Position numbers and translations under genes: made by a program. This document shows positions 38,182 through 47,217 of a stretch of 64,000 nucleotides of DNA, piece by piece. The notes beneath the pieces are model-generated. The model did no database searches, was not told where the DNA came from, and saw only the letters and a list, made by a program, of their open reading frames with translations. Positions within the stretch are counted from its first letter, which is position 1. Each line of letters starts with the position of its first letter. Source of the DNA: Pseudooceanicola algae (lineage in GTDB: Bacteria; Pseudomonadota; Alphaproteobacteria; Rhodobacterales; Rhodobacteraceae); NCBI RefSeq assembly GCF_003590145.2, contig NZ_CP060436.1, positions 778,001-842,000 on the forward strand, given 5' to 3'.

Positions 38182-38838
38182 TCAGGTAGCGACATACCAG
38201 TCGCGGCGATGGTTGATGGCGATCACGAAATTGATGATCACCGCGCCCAGCAGGGAAAACAGCACCTTGTCGAGCGGTAGCACGAACAATGCGGCACAGA
38301 ACAGGCAGGCGTCAAAGCCGAGCTGCGTCCAGCCGGCGCGAAATCCGGTCTTTTCCTGCAGATACAGCGCGAGGATTCCCACGCCCCCCAACGAGGCCCC
38401 GTGCCGGAACAGCGCCAGAAGGGCCGATCCGGTGACCATCCCGAAGATCACCGCGCCCGTCCATGGCGTCAGGAAATCAAAGGAAATCTGCGTCTTGAGC
38501 CAGTTCGACAGGAAAGACAGCAGGGCGACGGCCACAAAGGTCTTGATCGTGAAACGCCAGCCCATGCGACGATATCCCAGCCAGTAGAACGGCAGATTGA
38601 CCACGAAGAAGATCAGCCCGAAGCTCCAGCCCGTGACGTAGGAAATCAGCACGGCCAACCCGGCAGTCTGGCCGGTGATCAGCCCGAGCTCGGTCAGGAT
38701 CACGATGCCGAAGCCCGCCATCAGCGTCCCATAAGCCAGCCCCTGAGCGTCTTCCAACAGGCTGTGGCCTACGCCCTTGCCGGTGGTCGTCTCCGCGACC
38801 TGATCCGTTCCGGGCCCATCCTGCGGCTGATCCGACAT
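38182..38838 (-). CDS. YitT family membrane protein, paralogue 1
   Basis: A 218-residue protein with five or six transmembrane helices. The N-terminus is hydrophilic ('SDQPQDGPGTDQVAETT'), then 'LEDAQGLAYGTLMAGFGIVILTELGLITGQTAGLAVLISYVTGW' and 'FRHGASLGGVGILALYLQEKTGFRAG'. This is the YitT/DUF161 pattern without the C-terminal DUF2179 domain. Function unproven. It shares order and motifs with the next gene, showing a tandem duplication. ATG at 38838 preceded by a purine-rich GAGGAA. Confidence 0.88.
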   Translation of the reverse strand: MSDQPQDGPGTDQVAETTTGKGVGHSLLEDAQGLAYGTLMAGFGIVILTELGLITGQTAGLAVLISYVTGWSFGLIFFVVNLPFYWLGYRRMGWRFTIKTFVAVALLSFLSNWLKTQISFDFLTPWTGAVIFGMVTGSALLALFRHGASLGGVGILALYLQEKTGFRAGWTQLGFDACLFCAALFVLPLDKVLFSLLGAVIINFVIAINHRRDWYVAT

Positions 38839-38897
38839 CCGCTGTTCCTCGCAAATATGATTGTTGCTCAAGGTGGTAGAGCGCGAAGCTCAGCCGG

Positions 38898-39524
38898 TCA
38901 ATCGGCGATGTAGCGATCGGGGCGGTGGTTGAAGGCGATCACCATGTTCAGGATCAGGGCTCCGAACAGCGAATAGGCCACGATATAGCTGTCGAACATG
39001 AAATAGGCGATGGTGAACAGGATGGCGTCGACGATGATCTGTACATAGCCGGCGCGAAACCCGGTACGGTCCTGGATCAGCAGCGCCACGACGCCAAGCC
39101 CGCCAAGGCTCGCCTTGTGGCGAAAGACGCCCAGAAGGCCAAAACCGGTCAACACCCCGAAGATGGTCGTTCCGAGGATCGGGTTCAGGTACTCAAAGCT
39201 CAGCCCCAGGGGCAGATAATCCACGAGAACCGAAATCGCCCCGACGCAGAAGATGGACTTCAGCGTGAATTCCGCCCCCAGCCGTTTCCAGGCCAGGGCG
39301 TAGAAGGGCAGGTTCACTAGAAAGAACACCGGCCCGAAATCCCACCCCGTCGCGTAGGAGATGATCAGCGCCAGTCCCGCCGTCTGCCCGGTCAGGAACC
39401 CGAGATGGGTCAGGAAAACCAGCCCGACCGAGGCGGTCAGCAGCGCGATGGCCATTCCCTGGACATCTTCCAGCGGCGTATGGCTCTGACGGTATTCCGT
39501 GGGCAGGGGAAATGGGGCCGGCAT
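38898..39524 (-). CDS. YitT family membrane protein, paralogue 2
   Basis: A 208-residue protein aligned along its whole length with the downstream neighbour: 'LEDVQGMAIALLTASVGLVFLTHLGFLTGQTAGLALIISYATGW', 'FRHKASLGGLGVVALLIQDRTGFRAG' and a matching 'AFNHRPDRYIAD' end. It contains the same five to six helices. The two genes are separated by 59 bases. Duplicates may form a heteromeric complex; the substrate, if it is a transporter, is unknown. Confidence 0.88.
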   Translation of the reverse strand: MPAPFPLPTEYRQSHTPLEDVQGMAIALLTASVGLVFLTHLGFLTGQTAGLALIISYATGWDFGPVFFLVNLPFYALAWKRLGAEFTLKSIFCVGAISVLVDYLPLGLSFEYLNPILGTTIFGVLTGFGLLGVFRHKASLGGLGVVALLIQDRTGFRAGYVQIIVDAILFTIAYFMFDSYIVAYSLFGALILNMVIAFNHRPDRYIAD

Positions 39525-39700
39525 GGGTGCCTCCGGTTTAGGTCAGTATTGTTTCCTTTCTAGACCGGTCCGGCGAAGCGGGCCAGAGAAGATTGGCAGC
39601 TGACTGGCGGAACACCGCGATAAAGGCCGCGTCGCTGGCAATTCCAAGGCCCGGCCGCATGCAAGGAGGGTAGGTTGGGCGCGTCCGCTCCCCTTCATCC

Positions 39701-39725
39701 TGTCCAGAATATTCCCGCCGGAGGC
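39701..39725. repeat. Dispersed intergenic element, copy C (half)
   Basis: TGTCCAGAATATTCCCGCCG-GAGGC is the reverse complement of the core seen in copies A and B. No matching second arm is evident nearby. It lies downstream of icd, in the 264-base gap before the YitT genes' promoter side. Confidence 0.55.
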
Positions 39726-39788
39726 AACTACCGTACCGGGCCCGCCAGCGCGTCGCCGGGGGCCTGGCGTGCCCCCGACGTGCGACCT

Positions 39789-41003
39789 TCAGCCCGCCAG
39801 CGCCTTGTTGAGGTTCTCATCGACCTTCTCGAGGAAGCCCATGGTGGTCAGCCAGCCCTGATCTGGCCCGACCAGCAATGCCAGATCCTTGGTCATCGAA
39901 CCGCTTTCCACGGTGTCGATCACGACCTTTTCCAACGTGGTGGCAAAGTCCATCAGGGCGGTGTTCTGATCCAGCTTGGCGCGGTGCTTCAGCCCGCCGG
40001 TCCAGGCGTAGATCGAGGCGATGGAATTGGTCGAGGTCGACTTGCCTTCCTGGTGCTGGCGGTAGTGGCGGGTGACGGTGCCATGGGCGGCCTCGGCCTC
40101 GACAACCTTGCCATCGGGGGTCATCAGCTGCGATGTCATCAGCCCGAGCGAGCCAAAGCCCTGCGCCACGGTGTCGGACTGCACGTCGCCATCGTAGTTC
40201 TTGCAGGCCCAGACGAACTTGCCGTTCCATTTCATGCAGCAGGCGACCATGTCGTCGATCAGGCGGTGCTCGTACCAGATCCCGGCCTTCTTGAAGTCTT
40301 CTTCGAATTCCTCTTCAAAGACCTTCTGGAACAGGTCCTTGAAGCGGCCGTCATAGGCTTTCAGGATGGTGTTCTTGGTCGACAGGTAGACCGGCCATTT
40401 CAGCGACAGCCCGTAGTTGAACGAGGCCCGCGCGAAATCGATGATCGAATTGTCGAGGTTGTACATCGCCTGATAGACTCCGGCCGATGGCGCGTCATAA
40501 ACCTCGCGCTCGATCACCGTGCCGTCTTCGCCGACGAACTTCATCGTCAGCTTGCCGGCCCCGGGGAAGTGGAAATCCGTCGCCTTGTACTGATCCCCGA
40601 AGGCATGGCGCCCGACCACGATGGGAGAGGTCCAGCCCGGCACTAGGCGGGGCACGTTGCGGCAGATGATCGGCTTGCGGAAGACCACGCCGCCCAGGAT
40701 GTTGCGGATCGTGCCATTTGGGCTTTTCCACATCTGCTTCAGGCCGAATTCCTCGACCCGCGCTTCGTCCGGGGTGATGGTGGCGCATTTCACGCCGACG
40801 CCGACTTCCTTGATCTTGTGGGCCGCGTCGATGGTGATTTGGTCATCAGTGCGGTCGCGTTCCTCGATCCCGAGATCGTAGTACAGCAGGTCGATATCCA
40901 GATAGGGCAGCACCAGCTTCTGCTTGATGAAATCCCAGATGATCCGGGTCATCTCGTCGCCGTCGAGATCGACAACCGGGTTCTCTACCTTGATCTTCGT
41001 CAT
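39789..41003 (-). CDS. icd: NADP-dependent isocitrate dehydrogenase, dimeric type
   Basis: A 404-residue IDH of the homodimeric, eukaryote-like class used by alphaproteobacteria (TCA cycle; NADPH supply). Starts '[44 protein letters not shown]', contains '[31 protein letters not shown]' with the substrate-binding Ser/Asn/Arg, and '[25 protein letters not shown]'. NADP recognition is through '[13 protein letters not shown]'. AAGGAG precedes the ATG at 41003. A perfect palindrome lies 118 bases upstream and may be its operator. Confidence 0.97.
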   Translation of the reverse strand: MTKIKVENPVVDLDGDEMTRIIWDFIKQKLVLPYLDIDLLYYDLGIEERDRTDDQITIDAAHKIKEVGVGVKCATITPDEARVEEFGLKQMWKSPNGTIRNILGGVVFRKPIICRNVPRLVPGWTSPIVVGRHAFGDQYKATDFHFPGAGKLTMKFVGEDGTVIEREVYDAPSAGVYQAMYNLDNSIIDFARASFNYGLSLKWPVYLSTKNTILKAYDGRFKDLFQKVFEEEFEEDFKKAGIWYEHRLIDDMVACCMKWNGKFVWACKNYDGDVQSDTVAQGFGSLGLMTSQLMTPDGKVVEAEAAHGTVTRHYRQHQEGKSTSTNSIASIYAWTGGLKHRAKLDQNTALMDFATTLEKVVIDTVESGSMTKDLALLVGPDQGWLTTMGFLEKVDENLNKALAG

Positions 41004-41120
41004 GGGGGCTCCTTCGCAGATGCGCGGCGCCGAAACGCCGGCTGGGAAAAGCACGATTCCAGAATCGCGCAGGCATGTTCTGCCCCTGCATAGCCTAACC
41101 GAGCCTTAGCACAATAGTGC

Positions 41121-41136
41121 GTATACAATTGTATAC
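41121..41136. promoter_or_regulatory. Perfect 16-base palindrome upstream of icd
   Basis: GTATACAATTGTATAC, a perfect dyad in an AT-rich island, 118-133 bases before icd's ATG. The half-site TTGTATAC resembles operators of GntR (FCD) regulators. The regulator itself is not in the window. Confidence 0.6.
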
Positions 41137-41180
41137 TGATAAATATTCTTCCCGGTGGGACAAGGCGACAGGCCTGCACG

Positions 41181-41209
41181 AAAAAGGCGCGCTCCATCGG
41201 AAGCGCGCC
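41181..41209 (-). terminator. Rho-independent terminator of the Bcr/CflA gene
   Basis: Read on the minus strand: GGCGCGCT and AGCGCGCC arms around TCCGATGG, followed by TTTTT. It begins 27 bases after the transporter stop. Confidence 0.85.
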
Positions 41210-41235
41210 TGCTGTTTCATCCGGGCGGTCTGCAG

Positions 41236-42447
41236 TCAAATATCCCGCACCCTGTCGAGCTTTTGCATATGCAGCATCAACAGGAAGGCGATTGCCGCGA
41301 GGGCGGTGGAGGCCAGCACCTGCGGCAGGATAGAGCCATCGAAGGTTTGCGCCACGAGGGTCGAAAAGACAGCCGCTGTCACGGTCGAGATCGCGCCGAT
41401 CACCGATGCGGCGAAGCCCGCGATATGGCCAAGCGGCTCCATCGCGAGGGCGTTCAGATTGCCGATGGTCAGGCCCAGCTGGTAGTAGACCGCCGCCTGC
41501 CAGACCAGGAAGCAGTAGAACAGGCTGTTTCCGCTCAGCCCCATGCCGAGGATGGTCAGCATCCCCAGACTGATGACCATGAAGACACCCATCGCCAGGG
41601 TGACGATCTTGCGCATGCCGTATTTGCCCACGAAGATCGCGTTGACCACCGACGAGGACGCCGCCATCAGACCCAGCCCGAAGAACCAGTAGGGAAATTG
41701 CTCGCCCCGGTGAAAGACCTGATGAAAAGCCGGTTCGATCAGCGAGATCGTGGTGAACATGATCGAAAAGACCATGATCTGCACCAGGATCGACACCCGC
41801 ACGATGGGGATCGAATACATCTCGATGATGGCATGGCGGAACCCGGACAGACGGAACGGTTGACGGCGTTCCCTTGGCAGGGATTCCGGCAGCCGCAGCG
41901 CCAGCCAGAGCGACGAGAGGGCCGAAAAGGCGAAAAAGGCCAGGAACAGCCCGCGCCAGCCGCCATGGGCGATGATGAAGCTGCCCAGAAGCGGCGCCAG
42001 GGCGGGGAAGATGGTAAAGACGGTCATCACCACCGAGACCAGCCGCGCCATGTCGCGGCCCGCGTAGAGGTCGCGGATCACGGCGATGGCGACGACGCGC
42101 GGCCCGGCAGCACCCAGACCCTGAAGCGCCCGGCCCAGGATCAGCATTTCAAGGGTCTGCGCCTTCCAGGCCAGAAGGGCGCCCGCGATATAGATCGCCG
42201 CCCCAGCCAGCATTACCGTCTTGCGTCCCAGCCAGTCCGACAGCGGGCCGGTGAACAGCGTGCCCGCCCCCATGCCGATCATGAAAGAGGACAGCACAAG
42301 CTGGACGTTGTTGAAATTATCCGGCGTCAGCTCCTGCGCGATATCGGTCAGGGCGGGCAGCATGGAATCGATGGAAAAGGCTACGGTAGCCATCAGCACG
42401 GCCATCAGACCCACGAATTCCACCGGGTGCAGTTTGCGCGTCATCAA
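41236..42447 (-). CDS. Bcr/CflA-type MFS drug efflux transporter
   Basis: A 403-residue 12-helix MFS permease. 'SIDSMLPALTDIAQEL' at helix 1 and 'GTLFTGPLSDWLGRKTVMLAGAAIY' (motif A) are typical of the Bcr/CflA group, as is 'GRALQGLGAAGPRVVAIAVIRDLYAGRDMARLVSVVMTVF' (motif C region). Exports drugs or small metabolites with proton antiport. Two consecutive ATGs start the gene; either may be used. Confidence 0.9.
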   Translation of the reverse strand: MMTRKLHPVEFVGLMAVLMATVAFSIDSMLPALTDIAQELTPDNFNNVQLVLSSFMIGMGAGTLFTGPLSDWLGRKTVMLAGAAIYIAGALLAWKAQTLEMLILGRALQGLGAAGPRVVAIAVIRDLYAGRDMARLVSVVMTVFTIFPALAPLLGSFIIAHGGWRGLFLAFFAFSALSSLWLALRLPESLPRERRQPFRLSGFRHAIIEMYSIPIVRVSILVQIMVFSIMFTTISLIEPAFHQVFHRGEQFPYWFFGLGLMAASSSVVNAIFVGKYGMRKIVTLAMGVFMVISLGMLTILGMGLSGNSLFYCFLVWQAAVYYQLGLTIGNLNALAMEPLGHIAGFAASVIGAISTVTAAVFSTLVAQTFDGSILPQVLASTALAAIAFLLMLHMQKLDRVRDI

Positions 42448-42620
42448 ATCGCCTCATTCAAAAATCTCGAAAGGCGCTAGCAGGTTTTCACGTGCCTATC
42501 CAGTCGCGCGGCCCAAGGGCGCGCGCGGAACCGTCTGTGCGCAATTGCAGGAAAGGGCGGATAGTCAGAACAACGTCCGGCGCGGGCGGCGGGTCAGTGC
42601 GCCCCAACCCCGGCCCGAGA

Positions 42621-43319
42621 TCAGGAGGCGTCGGGTCCCTTGGTTTCAGTGGACTCCCCTTGCGCGACCTCTTCGGCGGCTTCATCGCTGGCGATCTGCT
42701 GCATGATCTCGTCGATCACCTGCAGCCACAGGTCGATGGGCTGCGCGCCGGGTACCGCGTGTTTCTGCGCCACCACGAAGGTCGGGACCGAGGTCACGCC
42801 CATTTCGTTGGAATGGGCTTCGCGCTTGCGGATGTCTTCTTCGTCGGCCGGGCTTTCGAACAGGCGCATCACCAGCGCGGCGTCCATCCCGGCGGCATCG
42901 GCGATATCGGCCAGAACCTCGCGCTTGCCGATGTCGCGGCCTTCGCGCCAATAGGCATTGAAGATGCCGTCGACGACTTCGGACTGGCATTTCTCGATCC
43001 CGGCCCAGTGTATCAGACGGTGCGCGTCCAGGGTATGGGGGCGGCGGGTGACCTGATCGTAGTTCATCTCGATCCCCTGCGAGGTCGCAAGATCGACCGC
43101 GCCGCTGTGGCTGTTGCCGCCACCGGGGCCGAACTTCATCTCGAGAAAGGCCACGCGGTCCATGCCTTCACGGGGGATGTCGGGGGACAGCTCAAAAGGA
43201 TGCCATTCGATCACGAAGGGATGGCCGGGCCGCTGCGCCAGGGCGCGGTCCAGCAGGGACTTGCCCACGTAGCACCAGGGGCAGACGGGATCGGAGATGA
43301 TATCGAGCTTAACTTGCAT
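42621..43319 (-). CDS. DsbA/FrnE-family thiol oxidoreductase
   Basis: A 232-residue cytoplasmic protein with the thioredoxin-fold start 'VKLDIISDPVCPWCYVGKSLLDRAL'. The CPWC active site and following helix match FrnE-type (DSBA-like) polyketide-isomerase/stress proteins. No signal peptide. 'MGVTSVPTFVVAQKHAVPGAQP' holds the cis-proline. Its ATG lies 11 bases inside the upstream acyl-CoA synthetase gene, so the two are translated together. Exact role unknown. Confidence 0.9.
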   Translation of the reverse strand: MQVKLDIISDPVCPWCYVGKSLLDRALAQRPGHPFVIEWHPFELSPDIPREGMDRVAFLEMKFGPGGGNSHSGAVDLATSQGIEMNYDQVTRRPHTLDAHRLIHWAGIEKCQSEVVDGIFNAYWREGRDIGKREVLADIADAAGMDAALVMRLFESPADEEDIRKREAHSNEMGVTSVPTFVVAQKHAVPGAQPIDLWLQVIDEIMQQIASDEAAEEVAQGESTETKGPDAS

Positions 43320-44865
43320 TCAGGGCCTCCCAGAGCGCGGGCAGGGCCCGGCGCTGCAGTTTTCCGTTCGGGTTGCGCGGCAGGTCCGGGACATGGACCC
43401 AGGCGCGCGGTTGCTTGTAGCGGGCGACCAGGGTCGCCGCGGTTCGTTCCAGCCATGCCTGCTCAAGCGGCCGGGGTCCAGTATAGAAGGCCACGATAAT
43501 GGTCACGTCCCGGCGTATCTGGCCGTTTGCGTCGCGTGGAAAGACCTCTGTGACGCCGATCTCGGCAAGGCCCTCGATGGTGGCAAGTGCGGTCTCGACC
43601 TCCAGCGGAGAGACCCGGTAGCCGCCGGCGTTCATCATGTCGCCGCTGCGCCCGCAATAGCGGATCTGCCCATCGGGCTGCATCTGCGCCAGGTCGCCGC
43701 TCAGGAACCAGTCACCGGCAAAGCGGTCGGCCGTGGCCGCATCGTCGCCCAGATAGCCCAGCATCAGACCGGGGTCCGAGCGGTGGATGGCGATGATGCC
43801 TTCCTCGCCGATGGGCACCGGGCCACGCGCGGGATCGCCGGGGTCGACCAGCGCCAGGTGGCGGCCGGGTTGCGCCGCGCCGGTACAGCCCCGGTCCGCA
43901 GGCCGGTCGGGGCTGGCGCTGAGGAAGGTGGAGCATTCCGACATGCCGAAGGCTTCGTGGATCTGCGTTCCCGTGGCCGCCTGCCAGGCGTCGCGCAGAT
44001 CGTCGCTCAGCCGGTCGCCCGCTGCCAGACCGTGACGCAGGTGTGGCAGGGCAAGGGGCGCGCCTGCGCTCAGCATCTTGCGATAGACGCCCGGCACGGC
44101 GGCCAGCAGGGTTGCCTGATGTTGTCGCAGAAGCGCTGGCAGGTCAGCGGGGGAGGTGCCTTCGGCGGGGATCAGGGCCGTGGCGCCGCAGGTCCAGGGG
44201 TCCATCAGGCCGGTGCCAAGCGTGAAGGTCCAGTTGAAGGCCCCGGCATGCAGGATGCGGTCCGAAGCACCCATGCCGTACCAGCCGTCGATCATCATGC
44301 GACGCGCCCAGATCGCCCGATGCGCATGGGCCACGGCACGGGGGCGCCCGGTGGTGCCGGAGGTGAAGACGACATAGGCCAGCCGGTCGGGATCGCCCAT
44401 TTGCCAGGGGGCCGGCGGCAGGTCCCGCATGGCGCGCAAGGCGGCGCTGTCGATCTTTGGCAGCGCGGTGTCCGGGCAGGAGATGCCGCTGGCGCGCAGG
44501 ATGCCGGCCGGGGCGATCTGGTCGATCATCCCGGCCACCTCCGGCGCGGTCAACTGAGCCGAGGTCGGGACCGGCACCACACCGGCCGCAATCGCGCCGA
44601 GATAGGCGATGGGGAAATCGACCGTATTGCCAAGGCGCATCAACAGGATGTCACCGGGTTCGAACCCCGCCCGGCGCAGGCCGGTGGCTGTGCCCCGCAC
44701 CGCGTCCTGCAAGCCACCATAGGTCCAGTTTTCGGCCCCTTTGGCGCCAAGGACCGACAGGGCGATCTTGTCACGCGGCGCCCCGGCCGATGTCAGCACA
44801 TGGGCTGCCAGGTTGAAGGCACGGGGGCAGGGGCGGTTTGGCCCGGGATCGGTAACAGACAGCAT
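43309..44865 (-). CDS. AMP-dependent acyl-CoA synthetase/ligase
   Basis: A 518-residue adenylate-forming enzyme. 'VVFTSGTTGRPRAVAHAHR' is the P-loop-like motif, 'HEAFGMSECSTFLS' the adenine motif, 'LSGDLAQMQPDGQIRYCGRSGDMMNAGGYRVSPLEVE' the hinge, and 'NPNGKLQRRAL' carries the catalytic Lys. Such enzymes activate fatty, aromatic or short-chain acids. The start at 44865 is the ATG nearest the family's N-terminus. Followed by the DsbA-family gene with overlap. Confidence 0.9.
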   Translation of the reverse strand: MLSVTDPGPNRPCPRAFNLAAHVLTSAGAPRDKIALSVLGAKGAENWTYGGLQDAVRGTATGLRRAGFEPGDILLMRLGNTVDFPIAYLGAIAAGVVPVPTSAQLTAPEVAGMIDQIAPAGILRASGISCPDTALPKIDSAALRAMRDLPPAPWQMGDPDRLAYVVFTSGTTGRPRAVAHAHRAIWARRMMIDGWYGMGASDRILHAGAFNWTFTLGTGLMDPWTCGATALIPAEGTSPADLPALLRQHQATLLAAVPGVYRKMLSAGAPLALPHLRHGLAAGDRLSDDLRDAWQAATGTQIHEAFGMSECSTFLSASPDRPADRGCTGAAQPGRHLALVDPGDPARGPVPIGEEGIIAIHRSDPGLMLGYLGDDAATADRFAGDWFLSGDLAQMQPDGQIRYCGRSGDMMNAGGYRVSPLEVETALATIEGLAEIGVTEVFPRDANGQIRRDVTIIVAFYTGPRPLEQAWLERTAATLVARYKQPRAWVHVPDLPRNPNGKLQRRALPALWEALNAS

Positions 44866-44924
44866 CCCCCTTGGTAGGCGGGCGAAAGGTCTCTCGCAAG
44901 GGGCGGGCGAAACCAGGCCGACTC

Positions 44925-46766
44925 CTATGGGCTGTCGTCGAACCACCAGGTTTCGGGCATGAAATAGACGCCATCGCCATAGATCGGCACCTTGCCGGAC
45001 CAGGTCAGATCCCGGACATGGGCAATGCGGCCCACATCATAGCTGAACAGCGGGATCACGTAGCGCCCGCTTGTCAGGATGCGGTCAAGCGCGCGGGTGG
45101 CGGCGATGAAATCCTCGGAACTGCGGGCCTGCAGCATGGTGTCGATCATCGCGTCGGCAGCCGGGCTTTTCAGCCCCATCAGGTTGCGCGACCCGGGCTG
45201 ATCGGCCTGCGCCGAGCCCCAGTAGAGCTTTTGTTCATTCCCCGGGGACAGCGACAACTGACGGCGGAAACTGGTCATGCCGAAATCGAAATCCGCGACC
45301 CGCAGTTCATATTGCGCATTGTCCACAGCCGTCACGACGGGCGTGATGCCTAGGCGCGCAAGGGCGTTGAGGTAGATGTCGATGATCGACTGGTCCTGAC
45401 GATTGCCCTGCGACAACAGGATTTCGAAGGTGAAGGGCTGGCCTTGTACGTTCTTCAGCACGTTGTCCTGCACGGTCCAGCCCGCCTCGGCTAACAGATC
45501 CGCCGCATGGCCCACGTTGCGACGGTTGCGCGCCGACCCGTCGCCGGCCGGCAGGGCATAGCCGGTCATCGCCTCGGGCGGCAGGCTGTCGGCGAAGGGC
45601 GCCAGCATCTCGGCCACGCGCCCTTCGGCGGGCCCCGGCTGCATTGCCAGTTGCGAGCCCGAGAAATACGAACTGATGCGCGGCTGTCGCCCGCCGGTGA
45701 TGGTTTCGTTGATATATTCGAAGTTGAAGGCGCTTAGCAGCGCATCGCGCACCCTCATGTCATCAAAGGGCGGCTGGCGCGTGTTCATCACGAAACCGGT
45801 CATGCCCGAGGGACGCTGCGACGGGATCTCGGTCTTCACGATGTCGCCCCGGGCCACGGCGGGAAAATCGTAATCGCGGGCCCAGTTTTCGGCGTTGAAT
45901 TCGCGCAAGTAGGACAATTCGCCGGCCTTGAAAGCCTCGAACAGAACGTTCTGGTCGCCGTAGAATTCGATTCTATAGGTATCGGCGTTATTGGTGCCAC
46001 GCCGCACCGGCAGATCATTGCCCCAGTAATCGGGGTCGCGTTTCAGCACCACGTTGCGCCCGGCGGTGAAGCTGTCGACCACATAGGGGGCAGAGCCGAT
46101 GGGGACCTCGGTCAGGCCCGAATCGGAGAAATCCTTGCCCTCCCACTGCGCCTTCTTCAGGATCGGGCGCAGGCCGGCGATCAGGGCCAGTTCGCGGTTA
46201 TCGGCGTTGAAAGTGATCCGCAGGCTGCGTGGCCCGGTCTGCGCGATGCTGTCGATCTGCTGCCATAGCCCGAGGTAGCGGGGATTGCCGATGGTCCCGA
46301 GGGTCTCGTAGGACCAGATCACATCCTCGACCGTGACCGGGCTGCCGTCGGAAAACCGGGCCTCGGGGCGCAGGGTGAATTCGACCCATTTACGGTCCGG
46401 ATCGGTTTCCACCGATTCGGCCAGCAGACCGTAAAGCGCGAAGGGTTCGTCGTAATTGCGGATCAGCAGGCTTTCGTGGGTCAGAAAGCGCAGCTGCCAG
46501 GGCGGGGTGCCCTTCTGGATAAAGGGATTGAGGCTGTCAAAGCCGCCGGTATTGCCATCCACCAGCGTGCCGCCTTTCGGCGCATCGGGGTCGGCATAGG
46601 GCAGGGACACAAAATCCGGTGGCAGCGCAGGGTCCCCATACATAGAGATGCCATGCGACGGCTGGCTCAGGGCGACACCGGCCAGCAGGACCACACCGGA
46701 AAGAAAGCCTGCCGTGGCGGCAAGAGGCGCATGAAATTGGCGTGCCAATGTCGGGAAATACTGCAT
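44925..46766 (-). CDS. Peptide/microcin-C-type ABC transporter substrate-binding protein
   Basis: A 613-residue SBP_bac_5 protein with an N-terminal export signal ('LAATAGFLSGVVLLAGVALS'). 'HGISMYGDPALPPDFVSLPYADPDAPKGGTLV' is characteristic of the YejA branch that binds oligopeptides and antibiotics such as microcin C. No YejB/E/F permease genes are present in the window. The downstream end is 59 bases from the acyl-CoA synthetase start. A divergent small-RNA-like unit sits upstream. Confidence 0.92.
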   Translation of the reverse strand: MQYFPTLARQFHAPLAATAGFLSGVVLLAGVALSQPSHGISMYGDPALPPDFVSLPYADPDAPKGGTLVDGNTGGFDSLNPFIQKGTPPWQLRFLTHESLLIRNYDEPFALYGLLAESVETDPDRKWVEFTLRPEARFSDGSPVTVEDVIWSYETLGTIGNPRYLGLWQQIDSIAQTGPRSLRITFNADNRELALIAGLRPILKKAQWEGKDFSDSGLTEVPIGSAPYVVDSFTAGRNVVLKRDPDYWGNDLPVRRGTNNADTYRIEFYGDQNVLFEAFKAGELSYLREFNAENWARDYDFPAVARGDIVKTEIPSQRPSGMTGFVMNTRQPPFDDMRVRDALLSAFNFEYINETITGGRQPRISSYFSGSQLAMQPGPAEGRVAEMLAPFADSLPPEAMTGYALPAGDGSARNRRNVGHAADLLAEAGWTVQDNVLKNVQGQPFTFEILLSQGNRQDQSIIDIYLNALARLGITPVVTAVDNAQYELRVADFDFGMTSFRRQLSLSPGNEQKLYWGSAQADQPGSRNLMGLKSPAADAMIDTMLQARSSEDFIAATRALDRILTSGRYVIPLFSYDVGRIAHVRDLTWSGKVPIYGDGVYFMPETWWFDDSP

Positions 46767-46883
46767 CTCGGGTCCTTGTGTTCGGCTTGGAACCTTCGTT
46801 TCTGGCCGGGACCCTAGCCATGGATTCCTAGGTTATCAAACTTTTAGCTTCCATGCTTGCCACGGAAGGCATATAACAGGGGC

Positions 46884-46959
46884 ACTGCTCGATAGGTTTC
46901 TTGCCTGTATGAAACCTGCCTCAATAACTTAACGCCGGCTTCGCGCCGGCGTTTTTTTT
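46884..46959 (+). ncRNA. Candidate small RNA with two stem-loops
   Basis: A stem AGGTTTC/GAAACCT (46894-46900 and 46911-46917, 10-base loop) is followed by a perfect 9-base terminator hairpin and an eight-T run. No coding gene lies upstream on this strand that would need the terminator. A TATAAC box at 46872-46877 gives a plausible -10; the -35 is weak. Length would be about 76 nt. The host encodes Hfq. Confidence 0.5.
46931..46959 (+). terminator. Strong Rho-independent terminator
   Basis: AACGCCGGC pairs perfectly with GCCGGCGTT around TTCGC, followed by T8 (46952-46959). Confidence 0.92.
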
Positions 46960-46968
46960 GGGCCTGTA

Positions 46969-46994
46969 TGCAGGGTTATTTCCCCCTTTTGCCC
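46969..46994. promoter_or_regulatory. Conserved 26-base upstream motif, copy 1
   Basis: Matches the motif upstream of rpsB (52032-52057) at 22 of 26 positions: both begin TGC, have a GGGT-ATT-CCCCC core and end TGCCC. It lies about 225 bases before bdhA. Confidence 0.45.
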
Positions 46995-47217
46995 TCGTCC
47001 CCCAATCGGCCCCGACAGGCGAGAGCGATTCCGCCGGGGTGATTCTGTGATGCGCGGAAAACGGGGCGTCCCATGCCGCGTGAGATCGCATTTTCTCACG
47101 CCGGATCAAGAATTCGCGCTGCACTGCGGAAAAAATGCCCTAGGTTCGTTATGAAGAGAAGGGGGCCATGGGACCCCCTGGCCCGGCGGTTCCGGGCCGG
47201 ATCAGAGGAGTGAGGCA

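Larger units (their letters stand above)
46767..47217. other. 451-base intergenic region before bdhA
   Basis: It has no protein-coding signal. It contains a candidate small RNA with a perfect terminator on the plus strand (46884-46959), a motif shared with the rpsB upstream region (46969-46994), and the bdhA leader. A frame of 67 codons on the minus strand (46921-47124) is only a shadow. Confidence 0.7.

Noticed and set aside
46921-47124. 67-codon frame on the minus strand
   Set aside because: It reads through the terminator hairpin and the shared motif; no ribosome-binding site.
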